A stretch of DNA of 64,000 nucleotides from Polytrichum commune (Eukaryota; Streptophyta; Polytrichopsida; Polytrichales; Polytrichaceae), in NCBI GenBank assembly GCA_950295325.1, contig OX485806.1:50651169-50715168 (forward strand). The letters run 5' to 3'. A model generated the notes under the pieces. It was given only the letters and a program-made list of their open reading frames with translations, was not told the DNA's origin and ran no database searches. Each line of letters opens with the position of its first letter. Position 1 is the stretch's first letter. The position numbers and the translations under genes are program-made. This document shows, piece by piece, positions 11,380-22,560 of this stretch.

Positions 11380-11640
11380 AAAAGTTGGGTGTAACTTGGT
11401 TTACTTGGGTGACGGTTGCCATGTCAACCCGTTCGGGTGACCGCCACCGTTTTGGTAGCCTTTGGGTGGCGGTTTTTGGGTGTCGGGTTTGGGTTTTGGG
11501 CATAGGGTTGCAAGCGGGTTGGTGTTCATGGGTTGCACAATGCACTACCGAGGGTGGCCATCATATGTCGGTGGCTTGGCACCCATGTTGGGTGGCTTGA
11601 CACCCATCTTGGGTGTCATTGGCGCCCCCCGGGGCACAAT
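11380..11640 (+). repeat. Left subterminal GGGTG-rich repeats of the Pack-CACTA
   Basis: Short words such as TTGGGTGAC, CGGGTGACC, TGGGTGGCGG, TTGGGTGTC and TTGGGTGGCTTGACACCCA recur through this stretch. They mirror the CACCC-rich array near the right end. Confidence 0.6.
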
Positions 11641-11774
11641 TATTTTGATCATTTCCTCTCTTTCCCTTTGATGGGTTTGTACTCTCCCAGGGTGTCTGCT
11701 ACCCATCATAACCCGATTTTCCTAGATGAACGGGTTTCTGCACAGATAGGAAATATTGTTCCATACGAAACCCT

Positions 11775-12830
11775 AGGGTGCCTACACAACCGGCACACAC
11801 ACATAGCTCAACTCAAATTGCAGCAGAGACCCCAACATTCGCTCTCGGATGCCTTTTGTCAACTTCTCTCCTGTAGCTGCAAAATTGTAGTGCTGAAGCA
11901 CATTCGTTCCAAGGAAGAAAAACGCCAGTGCAACTAGAATTCCTGCAAACTTTCCAACCAGGTGCCATAAATGGGCCGTGGGTTGGTTTGCATAGTACTC
12001 TATTGTTATCGATGCGATAACATAAGCGCATAATGGGTTGGTAAATCCAAAACCAATAGCTCAAAGAAGCCCCAACAGTCTTTCTTTCCATTTTGGTTTG
12101 TTTAACCATAACATGCGTGTGAATGAAGGCTTTTGATTTGAGTAATATCTTCCGGGGTGGCGATATTTTTAAGGCCAAAGTGTTGTGCATTTTGGACTTC
12201 CAAGCTATCCCAACTCCTTCGGGAGTTGGACTTCTTTGAATGACCGAGTCCATAGCTGGCTCTTACAACTTCTCCGTGCTCTAGAGGGCCCTCAGGTTCA
12301 ATGTCAGCAACCATTACTCCCGCTTCTTCGTCCTGTAAATAAACACCAAATATATTCACACACAACGTCAGTCACAGAGGCTCAAAATGTAGTAGGGAGA
12401 CAATAGAATATCTGAACTTGGCCAATTCTAGTTATTACCATCACACACATGTCAGGAGAATGCTCATAAGATTTAGTCGTTCAGGGAAATGTACCTGTCT
12501 ACGAGTTTGCATGTTAATCATTGCATAGTATACTCCCATCTCGCCTATATTCAATAAATCCTCGTGACTTCCCATCTTGACTACCTTGCCATATTGTAAC
12601 ACAACAATTATGTCAGCATTACGAATTGTCGAGAGTCTGTGGGCGACTACTATAGTAGTTCGTCCAAGTGCAGCCTTCTCAAGAACTTGTTGAACTACTC
12701 GGTCAGACTCTGTATCGAGAGCACTGGTTGCCTCGTCGAGGAGAAGTATAGGAGGACTTTTTATGATGGTTCAGGCAATTGCAATACGCTATTTTTGGCC
12801 TCCTGACATCTGCACTCCCTTTTCACCCAC
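11775..12830 (-). pseudogene. ABCB-type (MDR/P-glycoprotein) transporter fragment: end of NBD1, linker and start of TMD2
   Basis: On the minus strand the exon at 12830-12495 reads VGEKGVQMSGGQK (ABC signature), [20 protein letters not shown] (Walker B and D-loop) and [20 protein letters not shown] (H-loop), ending at a donor CAG|GTACAT. The next exon (12332 downward, acceptor TTTACAG) starts DEEAGVMVADIEPEGPLE, shifts frame near 12137, then reads PSFTRMLWLNKPKWKERLLG, FTNPLCAYVIASITIEYYAN, VLQHYNFAATGEKLTKGIRE. These match the linker and first TM helices of the second half of plant ABCB proteins. Three nonsense codons are visible: TAG for Gln after GGQK, TGA for Arg in RIAIAR, and TGA after GLL. 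The Walker A half and the rest are absent. It is a captured gene fragment. Confidence 0.85.
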
Positions 12831-13031
12831 CTGCATCGTTGCATAATTTACACAGTATTCAGGAATACAATAATATATTTGGACATCTCGGTAAGTGTTA
12901 CAATCCTTTATGTCTGACTCATATGTGTACGGCGAACACCACTCTGTAACAAATGTACAACTAAGGGAAAACATGCATGATCATAATTCAAAATGTCACA
13001 TGTAACACCCAAGCTGGATGGTGATGCTTAC

Positions 13032-13117
13032 TGACTGGTAACAACCTCATTGAGCATGAGGTAAGCAAAAAAGACATTAGAGACAAACTGCACTGATCCC
13101 AAAACTGCCAATAATGA
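13032..13117 (-). pseudogene. NIPA-like (DUF803) magnesium transporter, captured exon B
   Basis: The 86-base open exon is bounded by acceptor TTTGCAG and donor GTCA|GTAAGC. It reads SLLAVLGSVQFVSNVFFAYL then MLNEVVTS. This is the conserved helix pair that follows 'SYAAQ' in NIPA8/NIPA9-type plant proteins. It has no stop and joins exon A after Gln-Gly phase 0. The family mediates Mg2+ transport in membranes; this piece alone cannot. Confidence 0.75.
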
Positions 13118-13322
13118 CTGCAAACGATGAGTAATGATGATTAGTCACATGAGGTAGAACTGATCGATTTAATCATGAATGATTTCCAAATAAGTAGAAA
13201 AGGAATAATAAGATCTAATAGTTCATGTGATGCCTTATCAATTCCACACTATGGGCAGCATCTACAACTCTAGAAGTTAGTTAGTGTCCAAAACATTTAG
13301 TCAATGAAGAGCCAAGGTTCAC

Positions 13323-13384
13323 CTGAGCAGCATAGCTGAATGAAATAAAGTTTAAGAAATTTCCAAGTGTAAATATCGCAACAC
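13323..13384 (-). pseudogene. NIPA-like (DUF803) magnesium transporter, captured exon A
   Basis: The 62-base exon lies between acceptor ATGGTAG and donor CTCAG|GTGAAC and reads VAIFTLGNFLNFISFSYAAQ. It joins in phase with exon B (13117-13032) across a 205-base intron to give the continuous NIPA-like block ...SYAAQ-SLLAVLGSVQFVSN. Both exons and their splice sites are undamaged, in contrast to the neighbouring ABCB piece. Confidence 0.75.
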
Positions 13385-13858
13385 CTACCATAACAAAAAT
13401 ACAGCTGAAGAAGTCAATACTCTAGCTTTACATATTAGAGAATATTTAATAGAGATTCAGGAGGTTGGACTACATAAAACAAAAAAACATTTTAATGTTT
13501 AATGAAAACTACAATTTGCACAGGTGCCCCAGGTTCCAGTTTATTATTGATAATACAAGGACATCGAGTCACATTAGATAATGCAAGGTTAGAGAGTCAT
13601 CTCTTTCCGTTTGCCCGAACTGGATCTTTGGCATGTGGTCAATGGTTGCCTGCACAATCACACCCACCTGTTCTCCTCCAAACCCTAAATTTGAATACCT
13701 AATATTTCCCTGTGCAACTTGTTTCGATGCCGTTTTTTGGAGGACCAGCAAGTTGGCAACCCCCATTCTAGTATTTTGTGTGAGGTGCAGCTGATGCTTG
13801 CATTGTTGTGAGTGTGTCAAATTAAAATTCTTTTTTTTTGTGAGGAAATTGTGGGTAT

Positions 13859-14569
13859 GTGGAGTACAAATCCAAGCAACCTCCTCAAACCCTTGTTTGT
13901 TGTCCACCTTTCGTGATGTTTGGCTCCGAGGGTGACCCGATAGAGCGTGAGATTGTGGTTGTGGGCCGTCAACTTGCATTTGTGAACCACAAATTGCAGA
14001 GCCAATTGGAAACCATGAAAGATCTCATCCATGAGTACGAGGTTTCTTTGGCGGCGGAGCGAATGCTGGACTGCTTGGGTTTCCCATCTCCATCAGGGTC
14101 CTCTGGGATCGTCCCCATTGAAATGGCTCTCCTTGCTGTACCAATGCTAATTCCTTCCCCCCATCCTGCAACCATTGTTGTTCCAGATAGGAATATGGTA
14201 GACCTCCGTGCGGCTATCCTCTCCTTGGTTCAGTATGACATGTTTTCCTGGAGAGAGGACAAATTTTTCGCCAGGCTGGGGAAAAAACCCAGACATGCCT
14301 ACACCCGAACCAACCCCCCTTGCAGTCATATAGGTTTCCAGCATGAGCATGTGGCAGTACTGGGAGGGAGGGAGGTGGACATGCCCTATGGGTTGTGGGA
14401 GGACTTGCATCGACAAGTCGTGCGCACGGACAATGCGCAATTCCTAAAGACCAACCACCCAATGCTTCATGTCTTCTACAAATTTATAGAGGCACAACTT
14501 TGTGCTGTCACCAGATGTCGCCCGGAAATGCATCGCAAAACCCCGGCAGTTCCCAAGTTTTTTGGATAG
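13859..14569 (+). CDS. Unrecognised 236-codon ORF within the Pack-CACTA
   Basis: This is an uninterrupted frame ending at 14569 (TAG). A likely start is the internal methionine of MFGSEGDPIEREIVVVGRQL at about 13916. The N-terminal third is predicted helical and charged (NHKLQSQLETMKDLIHEYE), the middle is Pro/Ile-rich, and the C-terminal part has scattered Cys/His (CSHIGFQHEHVAVLGG, CAVTRCRPEMHRK). No family was recognised. Its length without stops in ~47% GC sequence makes it stand out, but it may be a retroelement gag-like remnant or a captured exon run. Confidence 0.35.
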   Translation: MEYKSKQPPQTLVCCPPFVMFGSEGDPIEREIVVVGRQLAFVNHKLQSQLETMKDLIHEYEVSLAAERMLDCLGFPSPSGSSGIVPIEMALLAVPMLIPSPHPATIVVPDRNMVDLRAAILSLVQYDMFSWREDKFFARLGKKPRHAYTRTNPPCSHIGFQHEHVAVLGGREVDMPYGLWEDLHRQVVRTDNAQFLKTNHPMLHVFYKFIEAQLCAVTRCRPEMHRKTPAVPKFFG

Positions 14570-14901
14570 TGCATGCAATGGGGATTGCAATTATTAGGGT
14601 TTCCTTGTATTTTTGTGTTCGTCCAGTGCGTGCCACATTCCAACTTCATTAAAGGAAGAGTTGCACATATCTTGGCTACATTTGTGGTGGTATTGGATCA
14701 GATATATTTGTGTAACGTTTAAGATTGTTGCACAAGAGCTTAGTTCTTGCCATTGACAATTGCTACAATATCCACCCCCAATCCTCATGGAGGGAGCGTG
14801 TGGATGATAAAGTTATTTTTGTTTCCAGTCCCGCACGTCACAGCATGGGCCCTTTCATAACTTCCAGATGTGTGTGGAGATTAATGTCTTCAGCAATGTT
14901 T

Positions 14902-15007
14902 TGCTTCCTTTCTGCAATTGGGTTGTTCCATGTTTGGACTGTTAACCCTTTGACGTGCTGCTTCCTTTCTGCAATTGGGGTTTTCCATGTTTGGACTGTT
15001 AACCTTT
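14902..15007 (+). repeat. Two tandem copies of a 56 bp unit
   Basis: TGCTTCCTTTCTGCAATTGG...CCATGTTTGGACTGTTAACC occurs at 14902 and again at 14958 with few differences. Confidence 0.75.
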
Positions 15008-15369
15008 CCATGTAACTTTGCAAGTAGGTTTTGGTCAAACAATTTGGGTTGCAAGATGCATGTCTACATACATATTTGGTCAACACTCATCTGATATGCT
15101 TCCAATTGCAACAGGGTGTTTAGGTTGAAGATGGTTTTTCTGCTACAAATCGCCGCGCTGCTGTTGATAGTATAGGCTCAATTGGGAAGTGATGTCTATG
15201 CTGCCCATTTGGTAAGTGTCTTGGTGATTCTAGAGATTGTTATACTATGATGTAAATTTTCCAAAACATTGTCTAGGTGTTTGAGTGTAGTTGCTGAGCA
15301 ATATTGAAACAAAATAGATTGTTTTGGAATTAACCAATCCAAATCAACCCGACATTGATAGAACAATTG

Positions 15370-15621
15370 AAATGGTGCATTAGTATTGGTGGATGAAACT
15401 CCTTTAAATTCGATTGTTGTGAAACAGGCCGAAATGCAGACTTTGCAACAGGATGGATCCCTTCACTTGCACACTCGGAGTCTCAAATATGGCAAGGTGA
15501 TCGACTTCTTCTCAGCTGGGGTTTAGGGACTTTGAATTCGTAGGATTCATCCTTCTGGAACATGTCCTTCATTTGCCAATCCACTACTGCTTTGAGCTCT
15601 ACTTAAACTGATAAAAAGTAA
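15370..15621 (+). repeat. Direct duplication, copy 1, containing an RRP4 exon
   Basis: About 250 bp are shared with 16234-16486, from AAATGGTGCATTAGTATTG to CTTAAACTGATAAAAAG. The shared stretch includes the exosome exon plus intron flanks on both sides, so the duplication happened at DNA level after capture or in the donor. Confidence 0.85.
15428..15496 (+). pseudogene. Exosome subunit RRP4 exon, copy 1
   Basis: The 69-base exon lies between GAAACAG and AAG|GTGATC and reads AEMQTLQQDGSLHLHTRSLK then YGK. RRP4, the RNA-binding cap subunit of the nuclear/cytoplasmic exosome, has AEV...Q.DGSLHLQARSQKYGK at this place in its S1/KH region. The frame is open. The downstream TAG in the readthrough is intronic. 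Confidence 0.75.
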
Positions 15622-15846
15622 GAGTAAACCTCACAGAAATTCCAGCTTTGGGACTCTGTTCATAGGTATTGCGGTTGCTCTTGGCATTAGTTTAAATGCA
15701 TGGACGACAAGCAGGTGCAAGCTTCGGTCCAGCAATAGACATCCATTGTAGGTTTTTAGGTATTGCTTTACCCTGCCCAGTTCATGGGTAGCCCAAGATG
15801 TCACAAATGTGGCTTCCATATCATGCGTCCACATTATTGAGTCGAT

Positions 15847-15994
15847 CTAAAATAACACTCTGCAATTTTAATGTGTGTGTGTTGAGTTTGTGCAATGCGA
15901 CCAAGTGATTATCTGCCATTGAATTGTTGAATAGGTTACTTTTGAATTTTGATTCGTGTGTCTCTGCCCTAACCTTTTGTCTGGTATATTGCAA
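15847..15994 (+). repeat. Direct repeat copy 1 (second duplicated block)
   Basis: CTAAAATA-CACT-TGCAATTTTAATGT...CTGGTATATTGCA is shared, with ~10% differences, with 19319-19465. It reads as an intron tail. Confidence 0.75.
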
Positions 15995-16233
15995 TTGTAA
16001 ATGTTGCTGCAGAGAAGATGCACAACTGCAGATGAGCAGAATATGTGAGACTTGTATGTCGAGAATGACCTTATCAGTGTGAGTTGCAAGAGAACCTGAC
16101 TATCTGTGTAGGGTGGTGGTGGTTATAGTTCAGAAAGCAGTTATTGTCAACTGGATTGATAAGAAATGTGTAAAGCAACATGTATACTTTGTTTTCGAAC
16201 TAATATATCTAGTCCATTTACAGAGAGCTGTTA

Positions 16234-16486
16234 AAATGGTGCATTAGTATTGAAGGATGAAATTGCTTTAAATTCCACTGTTGTGAAACAGGCCGAAGTG
16301 CAGACTTTGCAACAGGATGGATCCCTTCACTTGCACACTCGGAGTCTCAAATATGGCAAGGTGATCGACTTCTTCTCAGCTGGGGTTCAGGGATTTCGAA
16401 TTTGTAGGATTCATCCTTCTAGAACATGTCCTTCATTTGCCAATCCACTGCTGCTTTTGGTTCTACTTAAACTGATAAAAAGCAAG
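16234..16486 (+). repeat. Direct duplication, copy 2, containing an RRP4 exon
   Basis: This is the second copy of the ~250 bp block at 15370-15621. The offset is 864 bp. Confidence 0.85.
16292..16360 (+). pseudogene. Exosome subunit RRP4 exon, copy 2
   Basis: The exon reads AEVQTLQQDGSLHLHTRSLK then YGK with the same acceptor and donor as copy 1. It has Val at residue 3, as in known RRP4 proteins, where copy 1 has Met, so copy 2 looks closer to the ancestral exon. Confidence 0.75.
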
Positions 16487-17559
16487 AAAATACACACTGT
16501 AAGGGTGGTGGCAATCATGAAGGCAGAAACAAATTGACAGCACTACAAGCTCCTCCAGGAGTATTCCAGGAATTAGATGTTGTGTAGTAAATAAGGTAGA
16601 CATGACTAATTTGGTTACTTATCTTAATGAAGCACCTATATTGGAGTGGGGGGTGGTTAGATGCATGCTCAAAACTTACTGAACACGGAAAGTGTTGTAT
16701 GCAAAACAACTAGCTCCCGACCCAAAGTCCCGTTAAATGAATGACAGCTCTATTATTGTGCAAGTTTGTAGTATCCCTTAACAATTTCTTCATTAGCCAG
16801 TAGCATTTTCACTTGGGTTTTTTGCTGAATTGGGGACCAGATGGGAGAAATAACACTGCTTTGAAAGTGGGTGTTTTGCTCTGCTTCAAATTTTTAGCTT
16901 TAGCTTCTACACATTTCTGGTTGTGCTGCATTGTTCTGCTATACTTTGAAGGGTCCTTCCTCTGGTTTGCATTCTCGCACGGAGCCGGTATTGCGACTGT
17001 TGCTTGATCACTCTCTTCTTCTTGGTGTGCCCAAAAGAAGTACAGGTATGGAATACCTAGTATACTTTAACATGTTTTCTATGACACTTTTTCAATTACC
17101 TGCACACAAATGGAAGAGGGTTGTTTGAGCATCAAGTTTTCCAACCACTACATGTAATTAAGGAGGTTGCCAATTGAATGAATTGGTCAGTTTTACTATA
17201 GCTTGCGGCGAAAGCCAATACTTTTAGTGGGAGTTGCAGCATGGTGTAGGTCAAATAATTTTCCTCACACAAGTGTTTTGTTTTATTTTTGTAAAGTGGT
17301 TGTCGTAAAATAACATCAATGAACCTATTTTTTCAAAGGGAAATAACTTATTTATCTGAGTTATATAATAATGCAATGGGAATTTTGGTTGGGAGTTGGC
17401 TATCATGCGTGCAACATTTTCCATGTTTGGTAAGTATTCAGAGCATGCTTGGAGTTGGTGTGGAGGTTTGAACAAAGAACATGTAGTATGAGTTCATTGA
17501 GGGTCAAAATCATTTTGGCATGCCAAGAGGTTCTAAAATGAGTTTGGCACTTGATGAAC

Positions 17560-18011
17560 GAATATAGAAAGTTTTTGGTTCAAATCTCCACAGCAACTCA
17601 GTAGCTGAGGATATTAGTCATAAGACTGAAACAGTTCCTGGTGTTGATAAATCAAGTCAAGATGGTGCTCATGAAGCAGCACCCCAGCTTGGGAGTGCAC
17701 CTTTTCAAGTGGAATGGCAGTTGCACCTATCAGCCTATCTGTCCTTGCTAAATGTTGTTCTTGAGCACCGGAAAGGAAGCCGAGCGAGCGGTGAGTTCTG
17801 TGTTATGGGAAGTGTGATTGGCTTCTTGGTCAGTAGATGGTCAGACTACAAGCCACTGTCCTTCGGGTGTTTCTTGTGGAATGTGAAGCAATCACTTAGT
17901 GGAAAAGGAAGTAATCGAGCAATGACAACCAATATGTCAAATAGTGTACTAGAATGCCTTAGTGTGGGTATATGTGAGTCCCACACATCCGGTGAAATTT
18001 GTCACACGTAG
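17560..18011 (+). other. Exon-like segments of unknown origin in the Pack-CACTA
   Basis: An open stretch reads HSNSVAEDISHKTETVPGVD then KSSQDGAHEAAPQLGSAPFQ, with codon-like composition. It runs into an ORF starting at 17709. No family was recognised; it could be a disordered part of a captured gene. Confidence 0.25.
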
Positions 18012-19318
18012 TGGTACTATATGTCCAGCATGAAGCATTGCGTGTTTGACTGTGTTAAAAGTCTTATTGTTTGTCTGTGTTAAAGCCACCTGTCAGGTTT
18101 AGTGTAAAGTGGATTGCAAGAGTGGAGCATATGCATTGAGCTTGTTGTGCATCTACGTAGTTACAATTTAAAGTTCCTATTGCTGATTTGTATCTCTTGT
18201 GGTATGTTTACAGTCTTGTGCCCTTCTATCATGCTCAAAATTGCAATGTTTCGTTGTTTTCTTCCAGAGTTTTTTGTCATATGTTCAAAAGTAATTCAGT
18301 TGAAGTAGACGAGTTCCAAGACTGCCAACACCAGGTTGCCGTAAACTATCATTTTTGTGGGGACGACGAGGGATACGACGTACTTTATAATACACACCAA
18401 GGCTACTTCTTTAAACACATCAAAAGCAGGAAATAATGCAGCTGGACAAATAGGAAATTGGGAGTAGTGCAACAACATCTTCATCACAAATGGTCCTCCT
18501 CTATTGTTGGTTCAACAGTTGGCGGCTAGGCCCTGTGGAGGTAAGTATTGGCCGTCTCGGTTACCACGTCCGGTCCAAAGCATCAAATAATGGTGTCAAT
18601 CTCGTGGAAATGTGCGTTGTGGTTGTCTGTTGCAGTTTTAATTTGGGGTTGAAAACTGTTGGAAGATTGTGTGTGTGGTTCTGACTCGACACCCCAAAAA
18701 CCACTCTAGGACTCTTAGTGCCTCCCTTAAATAAAAACCCTTGAATGTTGCTCAAGCCCCAAAATATTTCCATCCAAGTGATTCTCAGTGATGTCACAGA
18801 AATTTGGAGCGACCCCCGCATAAAATCTCCCCAACGAGGGACTGGTCATATTCGACAGACACAGTACACAGTACTCTAGTAGTTCCCAGGAGTCAGCAAT
18901 CCATAGCCTTCTGACCCGTCTGATCTCCGAATCCAATCCACACTTGAACGCCCTGCCTGACACACTTCATTCGTGGAATGGTCTTTTCTCCTACATGACT
19001 GACACCAGGGGTCATATAATTGCATCCAGCCTAAGGTGCAAGGTATGTATGTGGTGATAAGTCGTAAACTTTGTGAAGCATTCCCTGTTTTTAACGAGAA
19101 GACATTTTCTCTTACTTCCTCTACAATAACCTATTACACTTCTTTGTATGCTTGAAGAGGTGAGGAGTAAATTGAGGGTCAGTAGTCACCTGATTCTCCT
19201 CGTCTTTTTGTGGGATGTCATGTCAGGTTGCCAATAAGAGATGGAAAGTGGAGGTTAACTCCAAAAAAAATGCAGAGTTGATGTTATCTGCTGTGATACT
19301 ACCTGGTGGTATTCAGGT

Positions 19319-19465
19319 CTAAAATAGCACTTTGCAATTTTAATGTTTGTGTGTTGAATCTGTGCAATGAGACCAAGTTATTGTCTGCCATAAAATTGTT
19401 GAATAGGTTATTTTTGAGTTTTGACGCCTGTGTCTCTGCTCTCACCTTGTGTCTGGTATATTGCA
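19319..19465 (+). repeat. Direct repeat copy 2 (second duplicated block)
   Basis: This is the partner of 15847-15994. It ends in an acceptor-like TATTGCAG that leads into an exon-like stretch. Confidence 0.75.
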
Positions 19466-19466
19466 G

Positions 19467-19631
19467 AGGGAGAGGTTGTGAAGATTTCCAAATTTTGAGG
19501 TTCTGGAATGAAGGAGACACAAGATTACATCCCCCTTTCAAGTCAACAACTTTTGCAGCGGTTTCTGCTAGGATTAGACGAGGATACCCTTTCCTCAGCT
19601 TCATCTCTGCAAGAAGTCTCCCCTGCTGAAG
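19467..19631 (+). other. Exon-like segment of an unidentified captured gene
   Basis: The stretch is bounded by TATTGCAG and GCTGAAG|GTATGTG. After one stop the frame reads KETQDYIPLSSQQLLQRFLL then GLDEDTLSSASSLQEV, which looks like real protein. The gene was not recognised. Confidence 0.35.
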
Positions 19632-20794
19632 GTATGTGAATCATTGCCACAGTTTCAAATCCTACAAACACTTTATAAATGGAATATGCTCCTAGTAGCT
19701 TATTCAAGACAAAGATCTTTCACGTTGAAAATTCAGAAGACATTGTCTGTGACCAAATAGGGACACTGCTATGTGTGAGCAAAGTGTGTGGATTCAGTTC
19801 ACCCAAATCAAAAACCCTTCTAAAACTTGAGAGTAGAAAAAGGGCACGTCCTTCAATTGGACAGCCATTTGGGCATTTTTTGCTGGAATCCATATTTTTC
19901 GCTCTAGGAGGATCCCTGTAGGATATCCGATAACCTGAATGGCCACCACCCGAAATTTGTAGCTCTTGCTACAATGGCATTTCTGACTGTATACAGTTCA
20001 AAATTATACTTCTTGAGCTGCCTGAAATGAGTTTCTTAAGGTACCTCCTCATGATGGGATCCACCAATGTACAAAATTGTGAGCCTCTTCAAGGAAGCCG
20101 CCATAGTGTTCACATCAAATTGTGAGCCTCTTCAAGGAAGCCAAGTTGCAAGTGTTATCCATGAACTGAAAAGTGCATTTCTTATTCTGTGCACACCGAT
20201 GACTTGTTCTGTGTAAAGTTATTCTCTTATGTATACAGGAGGAGATTGTTGTTTTGAGAGTGAGATGCTACTGATGAGAGACATACATTGATTCCAGGAT
20301 CCAAGGTGAAAAGAGCCACGACTAGGACTTTCCCCAGAAAGTGCGACCCTTCTCTTGACACCAAAGCTGGAGCCATGAATTAGGTCACCCATGCCAAATG
20401 GGGCAATTGGAGTCACTGCAGAGATGGTTCCTCAAAGCACAGAAATTGTAAACACTGCAGCTTTTAATCTGAGGGACCCTAGAGCCACTTTTCAAATGCT
20501 CTCCAGTTCAAGGTAAAATTCCTAATTGTCAGAGATTTCGAATTATCTAGTCATTGCTTGAAAAACAGATGACATGAACTCTTCTGTGTCAACTTTGAAG
20601 CAGTTGGGTGTGTCACAGGTTTAGCTCCAGGGTTGAAGCTCTTGTTATTAAACATGAGATTGGCTACTTCTGTAATTGGTTGGGAATTGGTAAGTAGCGG
20701 TAGTGCTTATTATCTGCTCAGTAGATCTGGTTATTATTTGCATCTGAATGTGGTTCTCAATATTATTATTTGTTGACCTCCTTTGTTCTTGACA

Positions 20795-21105
20795 GATGTG
20801 ACTTCAGAACGAGAACACGATCCTACTGTTTCACAATATGAGATAGGCCCGTTGGCATTATGTGCCTTCTTACATTGATATGGCTCAATTGGAATTTCAC
20901 ATTAACTTTGTCATCTCTTGCAATCCCTGCGCCAGTGATCACACATCTGCCACTATCAGGAGAGCAGCAGGCAGCATTGAGTACAGTTGCTCTGGTGCAA
21001 ATATTGGACAATCAGAAGACAATAGCGCAAGCTGGAAGGGCAGATCTTCGAATTGCACTATTAGCTCGAATAGTTGCCGAGGTGATTGAGCATAAATTTT
21101 TCTGA
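20795..21105 (+). pseudogene. Possible symplekin-like (3'-end processing scaffold) fragment
   Basis: After an acceptor CTTGACAG a frame reads VTSEREHDPTVSQYEIGPLA. A shift leads to PAPVITHLPLSGEQQAALST, then LVQILDNQKTIAQAGRADLR and IALLARIVAEV. The pattern 'RI-sy--i..aG..dlR..LLARlVA' is found in plant symplekin/PTA1 proteins. The assignment is from memory of the pattern only and is tentative. Confidence 0.4.
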
Positions 21106-21609
21106 TGTTTTGGAGTTTGGGTCCAGTACTTTACACATTCTGAAGGTTTAATTCTTGGGCATTCCTATGGGCAAGTTCAAACTTTGACTTTCTATAAGAT
21201 CAAATGTGGTTGAAATTAGAGGATGTAGGATTGGCAGGGTTGTGGAACTTGTAGAATAACATTTGTGGACGTGCTCCTCTGTCACCGGGGATGTTGCATG
21301 TAGATTGTTTGTTTACTCCATATCATATGTGAACGACAAGCAGTGAATTTCACAACATTCTTGAGTAGCCTATGTAGTCTCCGGATGCAAATGGTCTACA
21401 CAACACTGATAATAGTTAATACAATCTAATGCATGATAATGGTTGGTTAGAAGAAGCTTAGATGTCACTAATACCTTGCACGAATTTGCCATTGAATGTT
21501 CGATCATGGAATTTGGATACGATGGGAAGAGTCATATTTGCATTTCAATATGTGCATTTTCTTTTTGAAGTAAACCACAAAATGACCGGCTAAAGACACA
21601 CGATTGTGT

Positions 21610-22560
21610 TGTTAAAACATCCACCCATCCACCGAGAATACGTGCCTAGCACTAACCCATCCACCGAGATTGTCCACCCAACAGTAACCCATCTACCGGG
21701 GATGCCAACCCAACCCCCACTCAACTCTAAACCATCCACCGAGGGCGCTCACCCAACACCCACCGGACACTAACCCATCGCCGAGGACGCCTACCCAACA
21801 CCCACCCAACACTAACCCATTGCCGAGGAGGCCTACCCAACACCCACCCACACTCACCCAACACTAACCCATCGCCGAGGAGGCCTACCCAACACCCACC
21901 CATCGCCGAGGACGCCACCCAACACCCACCCGACACCCACCCAACACTAACCCTTGAACACCCGAGCCCACCCGAGCCCACCCAACACCTAGCCACCCTC
22001 ACCCATTGAATGCCACCCACTAACGGGTAACAATGGCACCTATTTGGTCACTTGTCGACCGACGTGGCATGCTTGGATAGGACAATTAGAAGCGAAACCG
22101 GCAGTGGTGACCATGTGGGTGAGTATCTACCCGAATGCCACATCCATATGTACCCTATACCAGACTCGACACCCAACCCGGTTTATCCTGGTGCACCATG
22201 CCACCCAATATGTCCACCCTCGGCCGGTTAGTTCGGTGACCAATATGCTAAACCCATGAACGGGTAACTTGTCATACCCTCCATGTACTCTAATGCACAA
22301 CGTGTCAACACATGATAGGTGAATGGCATATGTGCACCCACAACGGTGGCCATCTTGGTATGTCCACTGATTCGGGTAGATGGTGCGCACCATAAAGCAC
22401 CCAATTCCGGCACATGTCACCAAGAGGGCACCGAACTAATGTCACCCAAAACCCACTCCACCCCACCCATTGTGGTAGAATGGGCAAAGGGTATGTGTCA
22501 CCCTTGGGATGGTGATCGTCACCCACAGAAGCCCCAAGGGGTTGAAAAGAGCATTATTGG
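21610..22560 (+). repeat. Right subterminal CACCC-rich minisatellite of the Pack-CACTA
   Basis: From 21610 to 22015 a degenerate unit of about 40 bp (ACCCATCGCCGAGGACGCC, TACCCAACACCCACCCAACA) is repeated roughly nine or ten times. Beyond it single GTCACCC words continue to ~22560. The polarity is opposite to the GGGTG words at the left end, as expected for CACTA subterminal repeats. Confidence 0.75.

Noticed and set aside
11775-12830. Functional ABC transporter gene
   Set aside because: There are three nonsense codons, a frameshift, and no Walker A half or remaining membrane domains.
21610-22015. Interstitial telomere-like repeat
   Set aside because: The CCCACCCAACA-type units do not follow the plant TTTAGGG repeat. 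Their place and polarity fit CACTA subterminal repeats.
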